A stretch of 64,000 nt of DNA from Enterococcus sp. 9E7_DIV0242 (GCF_002140975.2 NZ_CP147247.1:620001-684000), one strand, 5' to 3'; shown: positions 1-9,197, counted from the first letter of the stretch. Program-made: numbers and translations. Notes: generated by a model not told the origin, from the letters alone.

Positions 1-129
1 TTTAATCAAGTCCTTGTCCGTGATCACGATTGCCTTTTTAAAGCCGCGTTTCTTGAACTCTCCTGTAATCTCAGCAATTGCTCCTTTACCAAAATAAGAT
101 GTTTCGTTTAATACCATTCTGTTTGCCAT
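1..129 (-). CDS. fucO: Lactaldehyde reductase FucO, N-terminal fragment (cut by window edge)
   Basis: FucO is an iron-dependent group III alcohol dehydrogenase that reduces L-lactaldehyde to L-1,2-propanediol with NADH in fucose and rhamnose breakdown. Only the first 43 codons are visible. The start MANRMVLNETSYFGKGA and the following KKAIVITDKDL strand match the N-terminus of Escherichia coli FucO (MANRMILNETAWFGRGA, then KALIVTDKTL) almost residue for residue. The gene runs off the left edge, so the metal ligands are not visible. The start is ATG at 129, with a GA-rich ribosome-binding region just upstream. It is the last visible gene of the leftward PTS/RhaD locus, and RhaD would make its substrate. 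Family assignment is firm; how the rest of the gene reads is unknown. Confidence 0.88.
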   Translation of the reverse strand, partial: MANRMVLNETSYFGKGAIAEITGEFKKRGFKKAIVITDKDLIK

Positions 130-263
130 GTATAAACCTCTTTCTTCATTATTATTTCACTGTAACCAATACCAATTGAATAAACAGAGTTATTCCATCA
201 GACAAAAAATTGACTCTTCCCTATCAGCGCTCTTTCAAATCTACTTGCTCTTTCGACAAAAAA

Positions 264-2354
264 CTAGTTGACTAAGGGGGTTGTTCCCTCACTTCCCATT
301 AATGCTTTATAAAACAACTCATATATTTCCTGTTCATATTTCACTGTTAACAGCTGCTCTCTGAATGTTTGGTCGTTGACTAAATTGTATAAGGAAGTTA
401 CTGCATTTAAATGGCTTTTTTTATCCTTAGGTGCAATCATGACCAAAATGCGGACAGATAATTTAGTCGAAAAAGGAATAGGCTGTTTCACTCTCAGTAA
501 CGACATCCCGAGCTTATAGACACCGTCTTCCGGTGCTGCATGTGGAATCGCTACCTCTGGGGCAATGACAAAATACGGGTATTCAGGATCGTAGTTTTGA
601 ATAATCGTTTCCAAATATTTTTCGTTGATAAAACCATTTTGAAGTAACGGTTTCCCACATAAACGAATCGCTTCTGCAAAGAGTAGCGGCTGGTTATAAA
701 TCTGAATATGCTGTTGCGGCAAAAGAGGAACTAAGTCCGTTTTTTCTTTAAAAAGATTCGTTAGCTGTCCTTCTTTTTCTTGGAAAAACAGTTGCTCCAG
801 CTCCTCCTTCAACAACAGTTGCGAGTGAACCGTTGCATGCCTTTCAATGACTGCAACTAGCTTATCCATACTGACTTGATTTCCTGACCCAAGATACGTC
901 TGGCGGCCAAAAATCTCCGTCTCTACTTTATATTTCAGCAGCTGCTTTTCCTCTTCTGTCAGAAAATGCTTGATAAAGAAGGAAGGAATATCCGTATCTA
1001 CAGCAACTGTCGAAAAAATGATGTCTACTTTTGGGTCAAACTCATAAAACTCTCGTAATGAGAGATAGCGAATAAAACAGATTTCCGGTAATAGCTCCTT
1101 CAAATTTTCCAGTAAGAGCCGTGAAACTGAAACGCCATGCATACAAACCACAACAGCCGTTTTTTTCTCCTGCTCATGAAACTTATCTCCCTTTAAAAAG
1201 CTTAGAAAAATAATTAAGAGATAGGCCAACTCTTCCTCCATGAATTCAATAGTCAGATGCTGCTCGATTGGTTGCACTGCCTTCTTTACAATAGAGTAAA
1301 ATTCTTGATATTCTTTTTGGATCGAACAAGAAAGCTCGTTCTCATCAGGAACACCAAAGCGAATCCGATAACTTGCCGGTACAATATGCTGATAGAGGAT
1401 ATCACACAATTCCTGTTTATTTTCAAAAAAAGTAATGCTTGATTTTTCAAATCGATCGATGCTTGTTTTTATCGCTTGTTGGAGGGCCTCATCCTTCCTA
1501 AAAGACGTTCGTTTCACAACATTGATGCTTAAAATATGCATGGTGATAAAGCGTAGCTCTTGATTGCATCTCACTTGTTTTCCAGTTGCATAAAGCTCGG
1601 CAAACAAATCTGAAACGACGCTGTATGTCTCTTGATTCAGCAGCTTTCCATACCGATCGATCGTCGCCGTATCAATGGACTCGTTTAAAGAAAATCGCTG
1701 GATAGATAGGTAAATAATCATGCTGAGATAGGCGATCTTCATTTCTGAGAAAAACAACTGAAGCTTATTTTCAAGCTGCGCAATTCTTTGGTGGATCGTG
1801 TGCAATAGTTGTGTGTCAATTGTCAGCAAAGTCTTGAACACAGACAGCGAGTATTCTTTTTCAATTTCTCCTTTTACCAGATACAACCATAACTTGCGAA
1901 TGTTGATTTCCTGTCCAACCAAAAAATACCCTTTTGTTCGTGTTGACTTCATCTTTAAGCCTCGTTCGGGCAACCAGCTATTCACGATTTTCATATCAGC
2001 TAAAATAGTATTTCGACTCACACTCAGTTTGTCAGCTAGATTTCCCAAGGTCATGTTCTCATATAAAATAATCAAAAAAACGATATACTGCTGCCGCTCA
2101 TCGCTTTGAAGACGGGGCAAGGATGCCCTGTTTTCTAAGATAGATCGCTTCTGCTCTCGGCTTAATACCAGCAGGTAGCGATGATTTTCTTTTTTTATCA
2201 ACGGCAGCTGCTTTTCACTCAGATGATCATTGATTTTTTTCACTCGATAATCCAGTTGGCTTTTACTCAAACCCAGCTCATCCATCAAACGACGGGAAGA
2301 AACATCGTTACCCTGCAATACCCGCTCAATCACTTGTTTCATCATTGAATCCAT
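264..2354 (-). CDS. BglG/MtlR-type transcriptional activator with PRD, EIIB-like and EIIA domains
   Basis: This 696-residue multidomain PTS-controlled regulator probably activates the adjacent PTS/rhaD/fucO genes. Visible parts in order: an N-terminal helix-turn-helix region (about 1-150), two PTS regulation domains (about 165-390), a galactitol-EIIB-like domain with a P-loop cysteine in VVVCMHGVSVSRLL (near residue 400), and a C-terminal EIIA type 2 domain with the phosphorylatable histidine in VAIPHAAPEDG (near 603). The length matches MtlR/LicR-type activators, not the short RNA-binding antiterminators. I chose ATG 2354 because AAGGAG lies seven bases upstream; the TTG at 2360 sits on top of that signal. 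It lies between the dehydrogenase gene and fucO on the same strand. The inducer is not deducible from sequence. Confidence 0.85.
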   Translation of the reverse strand: MDSMMKQVIERVLQGNDVSSRRLMDELGLSKSQLDYRVKKINDHLSEKQLPLIKKENHRYLLVLSREQKRSILENRASLPRLQSDERQQYIVFLIILYENMTLGNLADKLSVSRNTILADMKIVNSWLPERGLKMKSTRTKGYFLVGQEINIRKLWLYLVKGEIEKEYSLSVFKTLLTIDTQLLHTIHQRIAQLENKLQLFFSEMKIAYLSMIIYLSIQRFSLNESIDTATIDRYGKLLNQETYSVVSDLFAELYATGKQVRCNQELRFITMHILSINVVKRTSFRKDEALQQAIKTSIDRFEKSSITFFENKQELCDILYQHIVPASYRIRFGVPDENELSCSIQKEYQEFYSIVKKAVQPIEQHLTIEFMEEELAYLLIIFLSFLKGDKFHEQEKKTAVVVCMHGVSVSRLLLENLKELLPEICFIRYLSLREFYEFDPKVDIIFSTVAVDTDIPSFFIKHFLTEEEKQLLKYKVETEIFGRQTYLGSGNQVSMDKLVAVIERHATVHSQLLLKEELEQLFFQEKEGQLTNLFKEKTDLVPLLPQQHIQIYNQPLLFAEAIRLCGKPLLQNGFINEKYLETIIQNYDPEYPYFVIAPEVAIPHAAPEDGVYKLGMSLLRVKQPIPFSTKLSVRILVMIAPKDKKSHLNAVTSLYNLVNDQTFREQLLTVKYEQEIYELFYKALMGSEGTTPLVN

Positions 2355-2581
2355 AGTCAAGCTCCTTTTTTTAGAAAATCAGTGAAACAGTTATCTAGCT
2401 TCTACATTTTATCGATAGTGATTCGTTTCAACTGTTGTCAGTATGAAAAGAGACAGTTAAAAAATGCCATTCCTTTCTCAACGGTATAAAGCTTTTGCAT
2501 TCCTACTTGAAAAACCAAGCAGACTACAAGAAATATTCTTTCTCATAGTCACAAGGTTCTTTCTTTTTTCTTACTGATTCG

Positions 2582-3628
2582 TTATAATTTAATCAGCATA
2601 TCACTTATGCCAAGTTTAAAATACGCATTGATCACGTCTCGTAACAAATATGGAGATTTTGGAATTGCATCGATCGTGTCGCCTGCTATATGTGGGGTGA
2701 GAGTCACATTATCTAGCTGTAATAAAGGATCATCCTTTTGGATCGGTTCTTTCCATATTACATCTAAGGCGGCACCGGCAATTCTTTTTTCCTTTAGAGC
2801 CTTGATCAGTGCGTTTTTATCTAATACGGCAGCTCTCGCTGTATTTATCAAATATGCGCTCGGCTTCATCAAAGATAATAGATGATCACTGACCATGTTT
2901 GTTGTCTCCGGTGTGACCCGCATATGCAGAGAAATCACATCTGCTTCCGCAAATACTTCTTCCAACTCTTTGAAGGTCACAATTAAGCCCTCTTTTTTTA
3001 TTTTCTCCTGATCGACAAATGGATCGTAGGCGATAACCTCTACGCCCAAGGCATTTAGTCGTTTCACTACGAGCTTACCGATATAGCCTAACCCTATCAA
3101 ACCCACTGTTAAATTACTCAATGTGGTTTTATATAAATCATTAGGGAATGCCTTTGTCCATTTTCCAGTCATAACGTCTTTATGTCCGCGAGCAATATTT
3201 CTTGTCTCTGTATAAATTAACCCGACCGTGAAATCTGCAACTGGTTCTGCATTACGAATAACATGGAGCAACGGGATGTTCTTTTCTTTTACGGTTTCCA
3301 CAGCAATATGCTCTAAACCGCCGCGACACGTACCTATCAGCTTTAAATTTGGTGCATTTTCCAACATCTCTTTTGAAACAGGTGCGATATGCACCAACAG
3401 ATACTCTGCATCCTCCATCGCTTCGACGACACCATCTGGGACGTCCACTGCCTCAGGTCCCCCGTTTTCAATGAGCAGGATTTTCTCCTGAAACTGATCC
3501 TTGGTCAAATCTGCATGCCAATTGAATGCTACTACCTCGATATCTGTACCCAATTCTAATTGCTGCGCTGCTTCTTTCAATGTTTCACTGCTTACCAAGC
3601 GGTCACCGACAACGACTACTTTTGTCAT
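2582..3628 (-). CDS. D-isomer-specific 2-hydroxyacid dehydrogenase family protein
   Basis: This 348-residue NAD-dependent dehydrogenase has the two-domain formate/D-lactate/phosphoglycerate dehydrogenase fold. The Rossmann motif is GLIGLGYIGKLVVKRL (about residues 176-191). The catalytic triad of the family is present: Arg in NTARAAVLD, Glu in WKEPIQKDDPL and His in TPHIAGDT. Family members reduce 2-oxoacids or oxidise 2-hydroxyacids. The substrate here is not known. Its ATG overlaps the EIIC stop codon as TAATG, so it is translationally coupled to the PTS permease. That makes a role in processing the imported sugar or its aldolase products likely. The C-terminus, with IPKSPYLLRDVINAYF, is like those of YoaD-type proteins in sugar-kinase and PTS contexts. 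Confidence 0.82.
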   Translation of the reverse strand: MTKVVVVGDRLVSSETLKEAAQQLELGTDIEVVAFNWHADLTKDQFQEKILLIENGGPEAVDVPDGVVEAMEDAEYLLVHIAPVSKEMLENAPNLKLIGTCRGGLEHIAVETVKEKNIPLLHVIRNAEPVADFTVGLIYTETRNIARGHKDVMTGKWTKAFPNDLYKTTLSNLTVGLIGLGYIGKLVVKRLNALGVEVIAYDPFVDQEKIKKEGLIVTFKELEEVFAEADVISLHMRVTPETTNMVSDHLLSLMKPSAYLINTARAAVLDKNALIKALKEKRIAGAALDVIWKEPIQKDDPLLQLDNVTLTPHIAGDTIDAIPKSPYLLRDVINAYFKLGISDMLIKL

Positions 3629-5049
3629 TATGCTGCCTCCTCTTCTAGCGTCATCTGAGCATTTGCTTCCAACTCAGCTTGTCTTTCTAAATAATCATGA
3701 ATGGCTTCTCTTTTTGTTCGAACAAAGACATACATCACAATATAGACAACAACCGATAAACCGATCCAAATAGGATTTTGGGTCATAAAAATCAAGAACA
3801 GTCCACCCATGATATGATTTGTCATTACAGCAAAGCTACAAATGAGCAACGCTCCTTCCGGCAAGTTGACACCAACATCCAGAGCTACATCGGTAAAGAT
3901 TGGCGCAACGGCTGTGATCATATAAAGACCGCCAACACACCAAATCGTTCCTGAAATCAGTGATTTAAAAATATTGCCATTTGAAACACAGATAATCAAT
4001 TCTATCATATATGGAATCGCTATCAAATCAACCATCGGTAAGGTTTCATTCCCCGGTAAAATGATGGCCATAACTAAGATGATCGGCATCAACAGCATCC
4101 CTGTCAGTAATGTTGCTGTTTCACCATAGCCTGCAGCATCATTGATTGCCAAATACCAGACACGGTCCTTGCCGCCTGTTTTAGCTGTTCGTTTTGACGC
4201 ATCTGTAATAGTTGTGAACGCTGAAGCAAATATCCCGGCAATTTTTGGAAAGATTGCCATAATGGCTGCCGTTGCAATCCCTACTGTTACGATTTCACCC
4301 CAGCCTTCCATTGTATTCAAACGCATGAAGTTACCGGCAAACCCCAGCAACAGTCCCAGCATAAAGCCCAGAGACGTTGGTTCGCCCAAAAAGCCCAGCT
4401 TGTCCTGTATTTTTTCAGGGTTCCATTGTACTTTATTCGCACCAAGCTTCGTTAAGATCCAATCCATCCCAATCGCTAAAGGAACGGAGCAAATATGGTG
4501 AGGGGCGGTCATCGTACATTTCGGGTAGCCATAATAGGTTGACCAACGCTTTGCCACGATTTCAGAAAAGACAAGGCTGTACATATTAGACAATACCATC
4601 AAACCAATTGCTAACCACAGATTGCCCGTTGCAATATACAGCATCGATCCCCACAGCATAAATGAAAAGTTATTCCATAAATCAGAGGGCATGAAGATGT
4701 TGGTATATTTCAAAACAAAGAGAATCAGCTGTAACACCAATCCTAACCCTAAAAAGATCATCCCAACTTGAGTCGAATATGCCACTACACTTGTTGCTTG
4801 CCAACCCGTATCGAGAATGCGAAGGTTCACGCCGGTTTCCTCGACCATCCGCTGAACAACCGGTGTAACAATTGGTGAATAGGCACCGATGATCATATTA
4901 AAACCAGTCAATCCAATCCCTGCATTCAGCGCAGCTGTAAAAGCCTTTTTCGGTTTTACCTTCATGATCAGCGCAATAAAGAAAATAATAACTGGAACGA
5001 CGATCGCCGCTCCAAAAGACTCCATGATACTAGATAATAGTTCTAACAA
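3628..5049 (-). CDS. PTS system galactitol-family permease, EIIC
   Basis: This 473-residue polytopic membrane protein is the sugar-translocating subunit of a galactitol-family (Gat/Sgc) PTS. It has about ten to twelve hydrophobic segments, family-like loops such as SEIVAKRWSTYYGYPKCTMTAP (split by hydrophobic stretches) and an acidic C-terminal tail. The start is a TTG at 5049 preceded by GGGGGAGG at good spacing. It follows the EIIB gene by 15 bases and overlaps the dehydrogenase start by one base. The true substrate is unknown. The neighbouring RhaD and FucO suggest a ketose or 6-deoxy-hexitol/ketose delivered as a 1-phosphate rather than galactitol itself. Confidence 0.86.
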   Translation of the reverse strand: MLELLSSIMESFGAAIVVPVIIFFIALIMKVKPKKAFTAALNAGIGLTGFNMIIGAYSPIVTPVVQRMVEETGVNLRILDTGWQATSVVAYSTQVGMIFLGLGLVLQLILFVLKYTNIFMPSDLWNNFSFMLWGSMLYIATGNLWLAIGLMVLSNMYSLVFSEIVAKRWSTYYGYPKCTMTAPHHICSVPLAIGMDWILTKLGANKVQWNPEKIQDKLGFLGEPTSLGFMLGLLLGFAGNFMRLNTMEGWGEIVTVGIATAAIMAIFPKIAGIFASAFTTITDASKRTAKTGGKDRVWYLAINDAAGYGETATLLTGMLLMPIILVMAIILPGNETLPMVDLIAIPYMIELIICVSNGNIFKSLISGTIWCVGGLYMITAVAPIFTDVALDVGVNLPEGALLICSFAVMTNHIMGGLFLIFMTQNPIWIGLSVVVYIVMYVFVRTKREAIHDYLERQAELEANAQMTLEEEAA

Positions 5050-5064
5050 GGTTTCCTCCCCCTT

Positions 5065-5358
5065 TTATAATGTTTTTACTGTCGCCAGCAGCTCTTCATA
5101 AAACTCATCTTCCTCCATCCCCGTCAATAAACCGACAGAGTTGATCGTAGGAACTTCATATTTTCCTTTCAAGGGGCTTGTATGAACAATCAAATCCCAC
5201 TGACCAGAAGCCAGTTCACCTTCTACACCACCAGGATTTACCTCCACAGTCTTTGCTCTATAGCCGTTTTCCTCCAAAAAATCCTTAACTTTTCCAGCAA
5301 CCATTGAACTTGTCACTGTTCCCGATCCACAGACTGAAATGACATTAACTCTTTTCAT
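5065..5358 (-). CDS. PTS system galactitol-family EIIB component
   Basis: This 97-residue cytosolic phosphocarrier passes phosphate from EIIA to the incoming sugar at EIIC. The phosphorylated cysteine sits in the typical P-loop VISVCGSGTVTSSM (Cys about residue 10), as in GatB. Length is normal for the family. It starts at ATG 5358 with AGGAGG upstream and lies 16 bases after rhaD and 15 bases before the EIIC gene, so all are one transcript. Assignment to the galactitol-type EIIB family is firm; substrate specificity is not readable from it. Confidence 0.88.
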   Translation of the reverse strand: MKRVNVISVCGSGTVTSSMVAGKVKDFLEENGYRAKTVEVNPGGVEGELASGQWDLIVHTSPLKGKYEVPTINSVGLLTGMEEDEFYEELLATVKTL

Positions 5359-5374
5359 TTTTGCTTCCTCCTAT

Positions 5375-6211
5375 CTATTTTCTTGGTGCTAAAATGCCGT
5401 CTTTTGGTACTACACCGAAGCGATCCGCCAAATCCCAAAGCTGCTGATCCGTGATTTTCTGAACGATGCCTGTAGGTGTAGAAATTGCACGCATATAAAT
5501 ATCCGCCGCTTTTTCCGCTGTTTCAACCAACCCAAAGGCATCATCCATTGATTGACCCGCGCCCATGATTCCATGATGGGGCCATACAACGATACGAGAA
5601 TACTCCATCTTCTCAGCAGAAGCCTCGCCTAATTCAACTGTTCCTGCGACCATCCAAGGCAGTACAGCCACACCATCTGGGAAAACAACCAAGCACTCTG
5701 TAATCATTTCCCATAATGATTTCGTAAATGTATCCTCATCAAGCTCATGGACAAAGGTCATCGCTGAAATGGCGATTGAATGCGTATGAAGAATGACACG
5801 ATGTTCAGAATCTTGTTTCAATCTCACGGCATGACATTTCAAGTGAGATGCCAGTTCGCTTGTTGGGACACCGCCTGTTTCCAAGCCCCAAAGAATTTGG
5901 TATTTCTTCCCTTGTTGGTCTATTTTTAAAATGACCAAGTTATCCGCTGGATTTTGCCAAACATTTTTAAAGTATTTTCCGGAACCTGAAACAAGAAAAA
6001 TCATTCCGGCCAGTTCAGGAATTTCGAAACCTAAATCAACCTCAGCCAAAACTCTGTCTGTGTCAAGATAGAACTGTACCTCTGCTTCATCCAAACGATA
6101 GCTGATGTTGCCGCCATTTCGTTCTGCCCAACCATTGTTCCATAAATTTCTTGTTGCTTCACACATTTCTTTAATAAACGGTGCTTCATAAATATTGTGA
6201 ATCTTTCCCAT
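5375..6211 (-). CDS. rhaD: Rhamnulose-1-phosphate aldolase
   Basis: This 278-residue zinc-dependent class II aldolase cleaves L-rhamnulose 1-phosphate to dihydroxyacetone phosphate and L-lactaldehyde. It matches E. coli RhaD along its length. Shared blocks include WAERNGGNISYRL, FLVSGSGKYFKN, ILWGLETGGVPTSE, ITECLVVFPDGVAVLPWMV, VVWPHHGIMGAG and FGLVETAEKAADI. Zinc-ligand histidines are visible in ILHTHS and WPHHG. It lies between EIIA and EIIB of a PTS, which is unusual. In the classical pathway RhaD follows RhaA isomerase and RhaB kinase, neither of which is in this window. FucO downstream would take the lactaldehyde. Related aldolases accept other ketose 1-phosphates, so L-rhamnulose 1-phosphate is the family substrate rather than proven here. 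Confidence 0.93.
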   Translation of the reverse strand: MGKIHNIYEAPFIKEMCEATRNLWNNGWAERNGGNISYRLDEAEVQFYLDTDRVLAEVDLGFEIPELAGMIFLVSGSGKYFKNVWQNPADNLVILKIDQQGKKYQILWGLETGGVPTSELASHLKCHAVRLKQDSEHRVILHTHSIAISAMTFVHELDEDTFTKSLWEMITECLVVFPDGVAVLPWMVAGTVELGEASAEKMEYSRIVVWPHHGIMGAGQSMDDAFGLVETAEKAADIYMRAISTPTGIVQKITDQQLWDLADRFGVVPKDGILAPRK

Positions 6212-6223
6212 TAGTAAAAACTC

Positions 6224-6697
6224 CTATCCATTATTGATATAGTATTGCTTGACAATTGCATACATTTCTTTTTCTGAGACATCCTCAGATAGTTGGTTCA
6301 TCGTTCCTTCATCCGAAAACATGGCCATCAGATTTTGCAGTAAAACCAGCTGCTGCTCTCCCTTTTCAAAGCCCAAAACAAAGGTATAATGCACCTCTAC
6401 TTTTTCATCGACTGAACCCATCTGCCCAAACTGGATGGGCTTTTTCAATTTCGTAATAAAAATAAACGGTTTTTTTATATGCTGAGGATCTGTATGAGGA
6501 ATGGCAACACCCATAAAATGTGTTTTCAAGCCTGTTGGGTAGTCCTTCTCTCGTTCCTTCAAAGCATCGAAAAAGCTTTCTTCCACGTAATCCTTTTGCT
6601 TTAGCTTCTGAAAGATATAAGAAAAGAATTCATCCTGGCCTCCTTCTACGTCAATGATATCTGCCAAATCCTCACTAAAATACTCATCAATCGTCAT
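6224..6697 (-). CDS. PTS system fructose/galactitol-type EIIA component
   Basis: This 157-residue phosphocarrier accepts phosphate from HPr and passes it to the EIIB at 5065-5358. It has the PTS EIIA type 2 fold, with the active histidine in MGVAIPHTDPQH. It is the first gene of the operon. I chose ATG 6697 because GGAGGG stands at the right distance. A longer frame to 6748 would run over the -10-like TATACT of the promoter, so it is not used. The perfect cre site about 60 bases upstream predicts CcpA control. Confidence 0.87.
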   Translation of the reverse strand: MTIDEYFSEDLADIIDVEGGQDEFFSYIFQKLKQKDYVEESFFDALKEREKDYPTGLKTHFMGVAIPHTDPQHIKKPFIFITKLKKPIQFGQMGSVDEKVEVHYTFVLGFEKGEQQLVLLQNLMAMFSDEGTMNQLSEDVSEKEMYAIVKQYYINNG

Positions 6698-6756
6698 TCG
6701 TTTTCCCTCCTTTCTTTCCTTTGTTATCCATAGTATATAAAATTCCATCCTCGAAA

Positions 6757-6770
6757 TGTTATCGCTTTCA
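6757..6770. promoter_or_regulatory. CcpA cre operator upstream of the PTS/rhaD operon
   Basis: TGTTATCGCTTTCA fits the Gram-positive cre consensus TGWNANCGNTNWCA at every fixed position and reads as a match on both strands. It lies 60-73 bases upstream of the EIIA start, just upstream of a TATACT-like -10. The -35 is weak, suggesting that the promoter also needs the PRD activator. Glucose repression through CcpA and HPr-Ser-P is the expected outcome. Confidence 0.8.
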
Positions 6771-7041
6771 TCACAATTTTTATTTTTTTCCCGTTGTTTA
6801 CTTGGCTCATGTCAACTAGATGTCTGAATCCACTCATACTCTAATGATAGTAGTAATCACTTGCTGTAAGGCTATTTCCAACTAAAGTCTGAGAAATTTG
6901 ACGAATAACTTAGGGCTGCGGATGGATGAAAGCGCATAGCAATTTCTATAGAATAAATGGTGAGGATATGGCATGTCTCACAAATTCAGAAACGACTGAG
7001 TTATTCAGAGATGTCACAAAAACAAGATGGAGGAAAATGAA

Positions 7042-7275
7042 ATGAGAAGATCAAAGAATAGACTATTTTGGGGTGTTGCACTATTAGGATTAATTTGCTT
7101 GGCAGGAGTAAATCATATGACTCGCCCAGCAGACTGGCGCGAAAGAACCCGCCAAGAAATAAGAGAAGCCGCGAAAGAAATCAAAGAAGAGACAAAAGAG
7201 TTAAGTGACTCATTAAAACATTCCTTTAAATCAGGAAGAAACAATATAAAAGAAGGGTTGAAAGAACTACGTTAA
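7042..7275 (+). CDS. Small membrane-anchored, highly charged helical protein
   Basis: This 77-residue protein has one N-terminal hydrophobic segment (about residues 8-24, LFWGVALLGLICLAGV) followed by a lysine- and glutamate-rich amphipathic helix (EIREAAKEIKEETKELSDSL). The layout resembles YtxH/CsbD-like envelope stress proteins, but no family is certain. I start it at ATG 7042, eight bases after GGAGG; an ATG at 7027 overlaps that ribosome-binding site. It is a single-gene unit, with a strong terminator just downstream. The 290 bases upstream hold no other gene. Confidence 0.7.
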   Translation: MRRSKNRLFWGVALLGLICLAGVNHMTRPADWRERTRQEIREAAKEIKEETKELSDSLKHSFKSGRNNIKEGLKELR

Positions 7276-7280
7276 ATTCT

Positions 7281-7336
7281 AAAATGAACCGTCCAAAGGT
7301 AGTCTATTGCTCTACCTTTGGACGGTTCATTTTTAT
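7281..7336. terminator. Strong bidirectional terminator
   Basis: AATGAACCGTCCAAAGGTAG pairs perfectly with CTACCTTTGGACGGTTCATT across a nine-base loop. It is followed by T residues on the plus strand and has A residues on the other side. It ends the small gene on the left and the leftward glycerophosphodiesterase gene on the right. Confidence 0.92.
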
Positions 7337-7364
7337 GACAAGCTTCCATTTAGACCTGAAAAAA

Positions 7365-9197
7365 TCATTCGATGGCTTTCCTTGCCTCTTTTGGTAAATC
7401 GGTAATGATCCCAATCACCCCATCATTGACATAATTACTGACAGCAAGTGGATCATTAACTGTCCAAACATAGACAGAAACCCAGCCGCGTCCACATTCT
7501 TGAATCATCTTCTTGGTAACCATCGATTCTTCGACCGACAAAAAGTCTACCTCTAAATCAATGATTTTATCTGTATTCAAGACGCCGATACTTCCATAGG
7601 TTGTATAACCAATCAAGTAATCCGGGTAATCCTTTTTCATTTTCTTAATATAGGAAAAATCCATTGCTTGAAAAATACAGCTTTTTTTTGCTTGATTCTC
7701 TTCAACAACTTCCATGACACGCGACACTAAATCTACTTTTTCATGACCATGACTTTTATATTCGATCAACAACTTGATTTTCTTATCGGTATATTTGATG
7801 ACTTCATCAAGTGTTGCTATTTTGCCTTCGTATTCATTTTGAGACAATGTTAGGCTTTGTAATTCTTTTGCTGTTAAATCATACACGTTTTTATTTACAC
7901 CAGCTAAACGCGTGAGATTTTCATCATGAATAACCATAGGGATGGAATCCTTCGACAATAGAATATCGATTTCAACATAATCTGCTTTCGCATCAATTGC
8001 TCCGTCGATCGCTTCGAACGTATTTTCCACTCCGGTTAAGCTGCCTCTATGCCCAATAATGATGGGTTCTTCTTGTGGTGCTCCGCCAATGCTATTGATA
8101 AATAACCATACTACAATGATTCCCGTAATGACTTTTATTTTTTTATGATGCTTTTGATAAAAAACTTTTTGATTTAACCAAGCTCTCAATGAAATCAGCT
8201 TCCGTTTTAACCATCCATATACCTTGATGGAATGGTCATAGGTTTTCTGTAACTGTTCGTCCACTTCCGGTAACCGTCCCTCTTCTATGTAAACAAGGGG
8301 AGCTGTTCCCAAATAGATGTAGACAATCCAAGCATAAAGCACGATTGGATAGAGCACCTTCAAGAGCAATAAGAGCAACTGAAAAATTGTTGTAGGATTG
8401 ATTGCCACAAATTGAAAAATATCCCAAACTGTATCAAGTACCGGAATAGTAAATAGATAGTCCTGCGCTACCTCCGGCAAGTACACTCCGATAAAATGGA
8501 TCAATAAAAAAAGAATTCCTATGCCCGCTAACGCCTTCCACTGATGCCTTATAATAGAGCCGTTCGCCTTTACTGCACCAAAAAAATTCCTCTTCTCCAA
8601 AACAAAACTAGGCAAAGAAAAAATCAATAACCAAGCAAGACAAAAAATTAACCCATAAAAAATCAGAACAGCAGCATTACCCATTGCTGTTTTTTGCAGC
8701 TCTCCAGTGATGAAGTTTGGAACAACAAAGTGAGGGAATATAGAAGAAGCAATCCCCACCCTTGCTATCGGTAAAATCACTAACATATATAGGCCGAACC
8801 CTAACGTACCTATATGCTTCAGTTGTCGAAGCTTGGTCAATGACACTTTCATCACATGTTCCAAATCGGTATTTTTACCAATCCACGCATAATAAACCAA
8901 TAAGGTCACAACAGAAAGTTCAAAGTAAATACCCACACTCACAACTCCGAAAAGCAGAATACTACCTATTATCCCAGACCAGCTGGTAAAAAAATAGAGA
9001 ATCCCTTCATTAAAAACGATCTCTTTGTCATTCAACTCAAGCATCAGCTCAATAAAAGCTTGAATCATAGGAATTCCAACCAGTACGACTAATAGTTTAT
9101 AAACGAATTCAAAAATAAAAAGCTGTGGTAAGCATTTTTTTATTAAATCCCTCAACGTCGGCTTTTCTTTTTCTCTTTCAGATAGCTGTTTGTTCAT
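7365..9197 (-). CDS. Membrane-anchored glycerophosphodiester phosphodiesterase
   Basis: This protein of about 610 residues has an N-terminal membrane domain (about 1-370, six or more hydrophobic segments; glycerophosphodiesterase membrane-domain type) joined to a C-terminal GDPD TIM barrel (about 378-610). Catalytic signatures are GHRGSLTGVENT, EIDILLSKD and VIHDENLTR. The enzyme hydrolyses glycerophosphodiesters to glycerol 3-phosphate and an alcohol, and may act on lipid or lipoteichoic-acid-derived substrates at the membrane. An upstream ATG at 9242 is in frame. I prefer 9197, which follows GGGGAG, but the longer form cannot be excluded. A sigma-A promoter and an inverted repeat precede the gene. 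Confidence 0.85.
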   Translation of the reverse strand: MNKQLSEREKEKPTLRDLIKKCLPQLFIFEFVYKLLVVLVGIPMIQAFIELMLELNDKEIVFNEGILYFFTSWSGIIGSILLFGVVSVGIYFELSVVTLLVYYAWIGKNTDLEHVMKVSLTKLRQLKHIGTLGFGLYMLVILPIARVGIASSIFPHFVVPNFITGELQKTAMGNAAVLIFYGLIFCLAWLLIFSLPSFVLEKRNFFGAVKANGSIIRHQWKALAGIGILFLLIHFIGVYLPEVAQDYLFTIPVLDTVWDIFQFVAINPTTIFQLLLLLLKVLYPIVLYAWIVYIYLGTAPLVYIEEGRLPEVDEQLQKTYDHSIKVYGWLKRKLISLRAWLNQKVFYQKHHKKIKVITGIIVVWLFINSIGGAPQEEPIIIGHRGSLTGVENTFEAIDGAIDAKADYVEIDILLSKDSIPMVIHDENLTRLAGVNKNVYDLTAKELQSLTLSQNEYEGKIATLDEVIKYTDKKIKLLIEYKSHGHEKVDLVSRVMEVVEENQAKKSCIFQAMDFSYIKKMKKDYPDYLIGYTTYGSIGVLNTDKIIDLEVDFLSVEESMVTKKMIQECGRGWVSVYVWTVNDPLAVSNYVNDGVIGIITDLPKEARKAIE

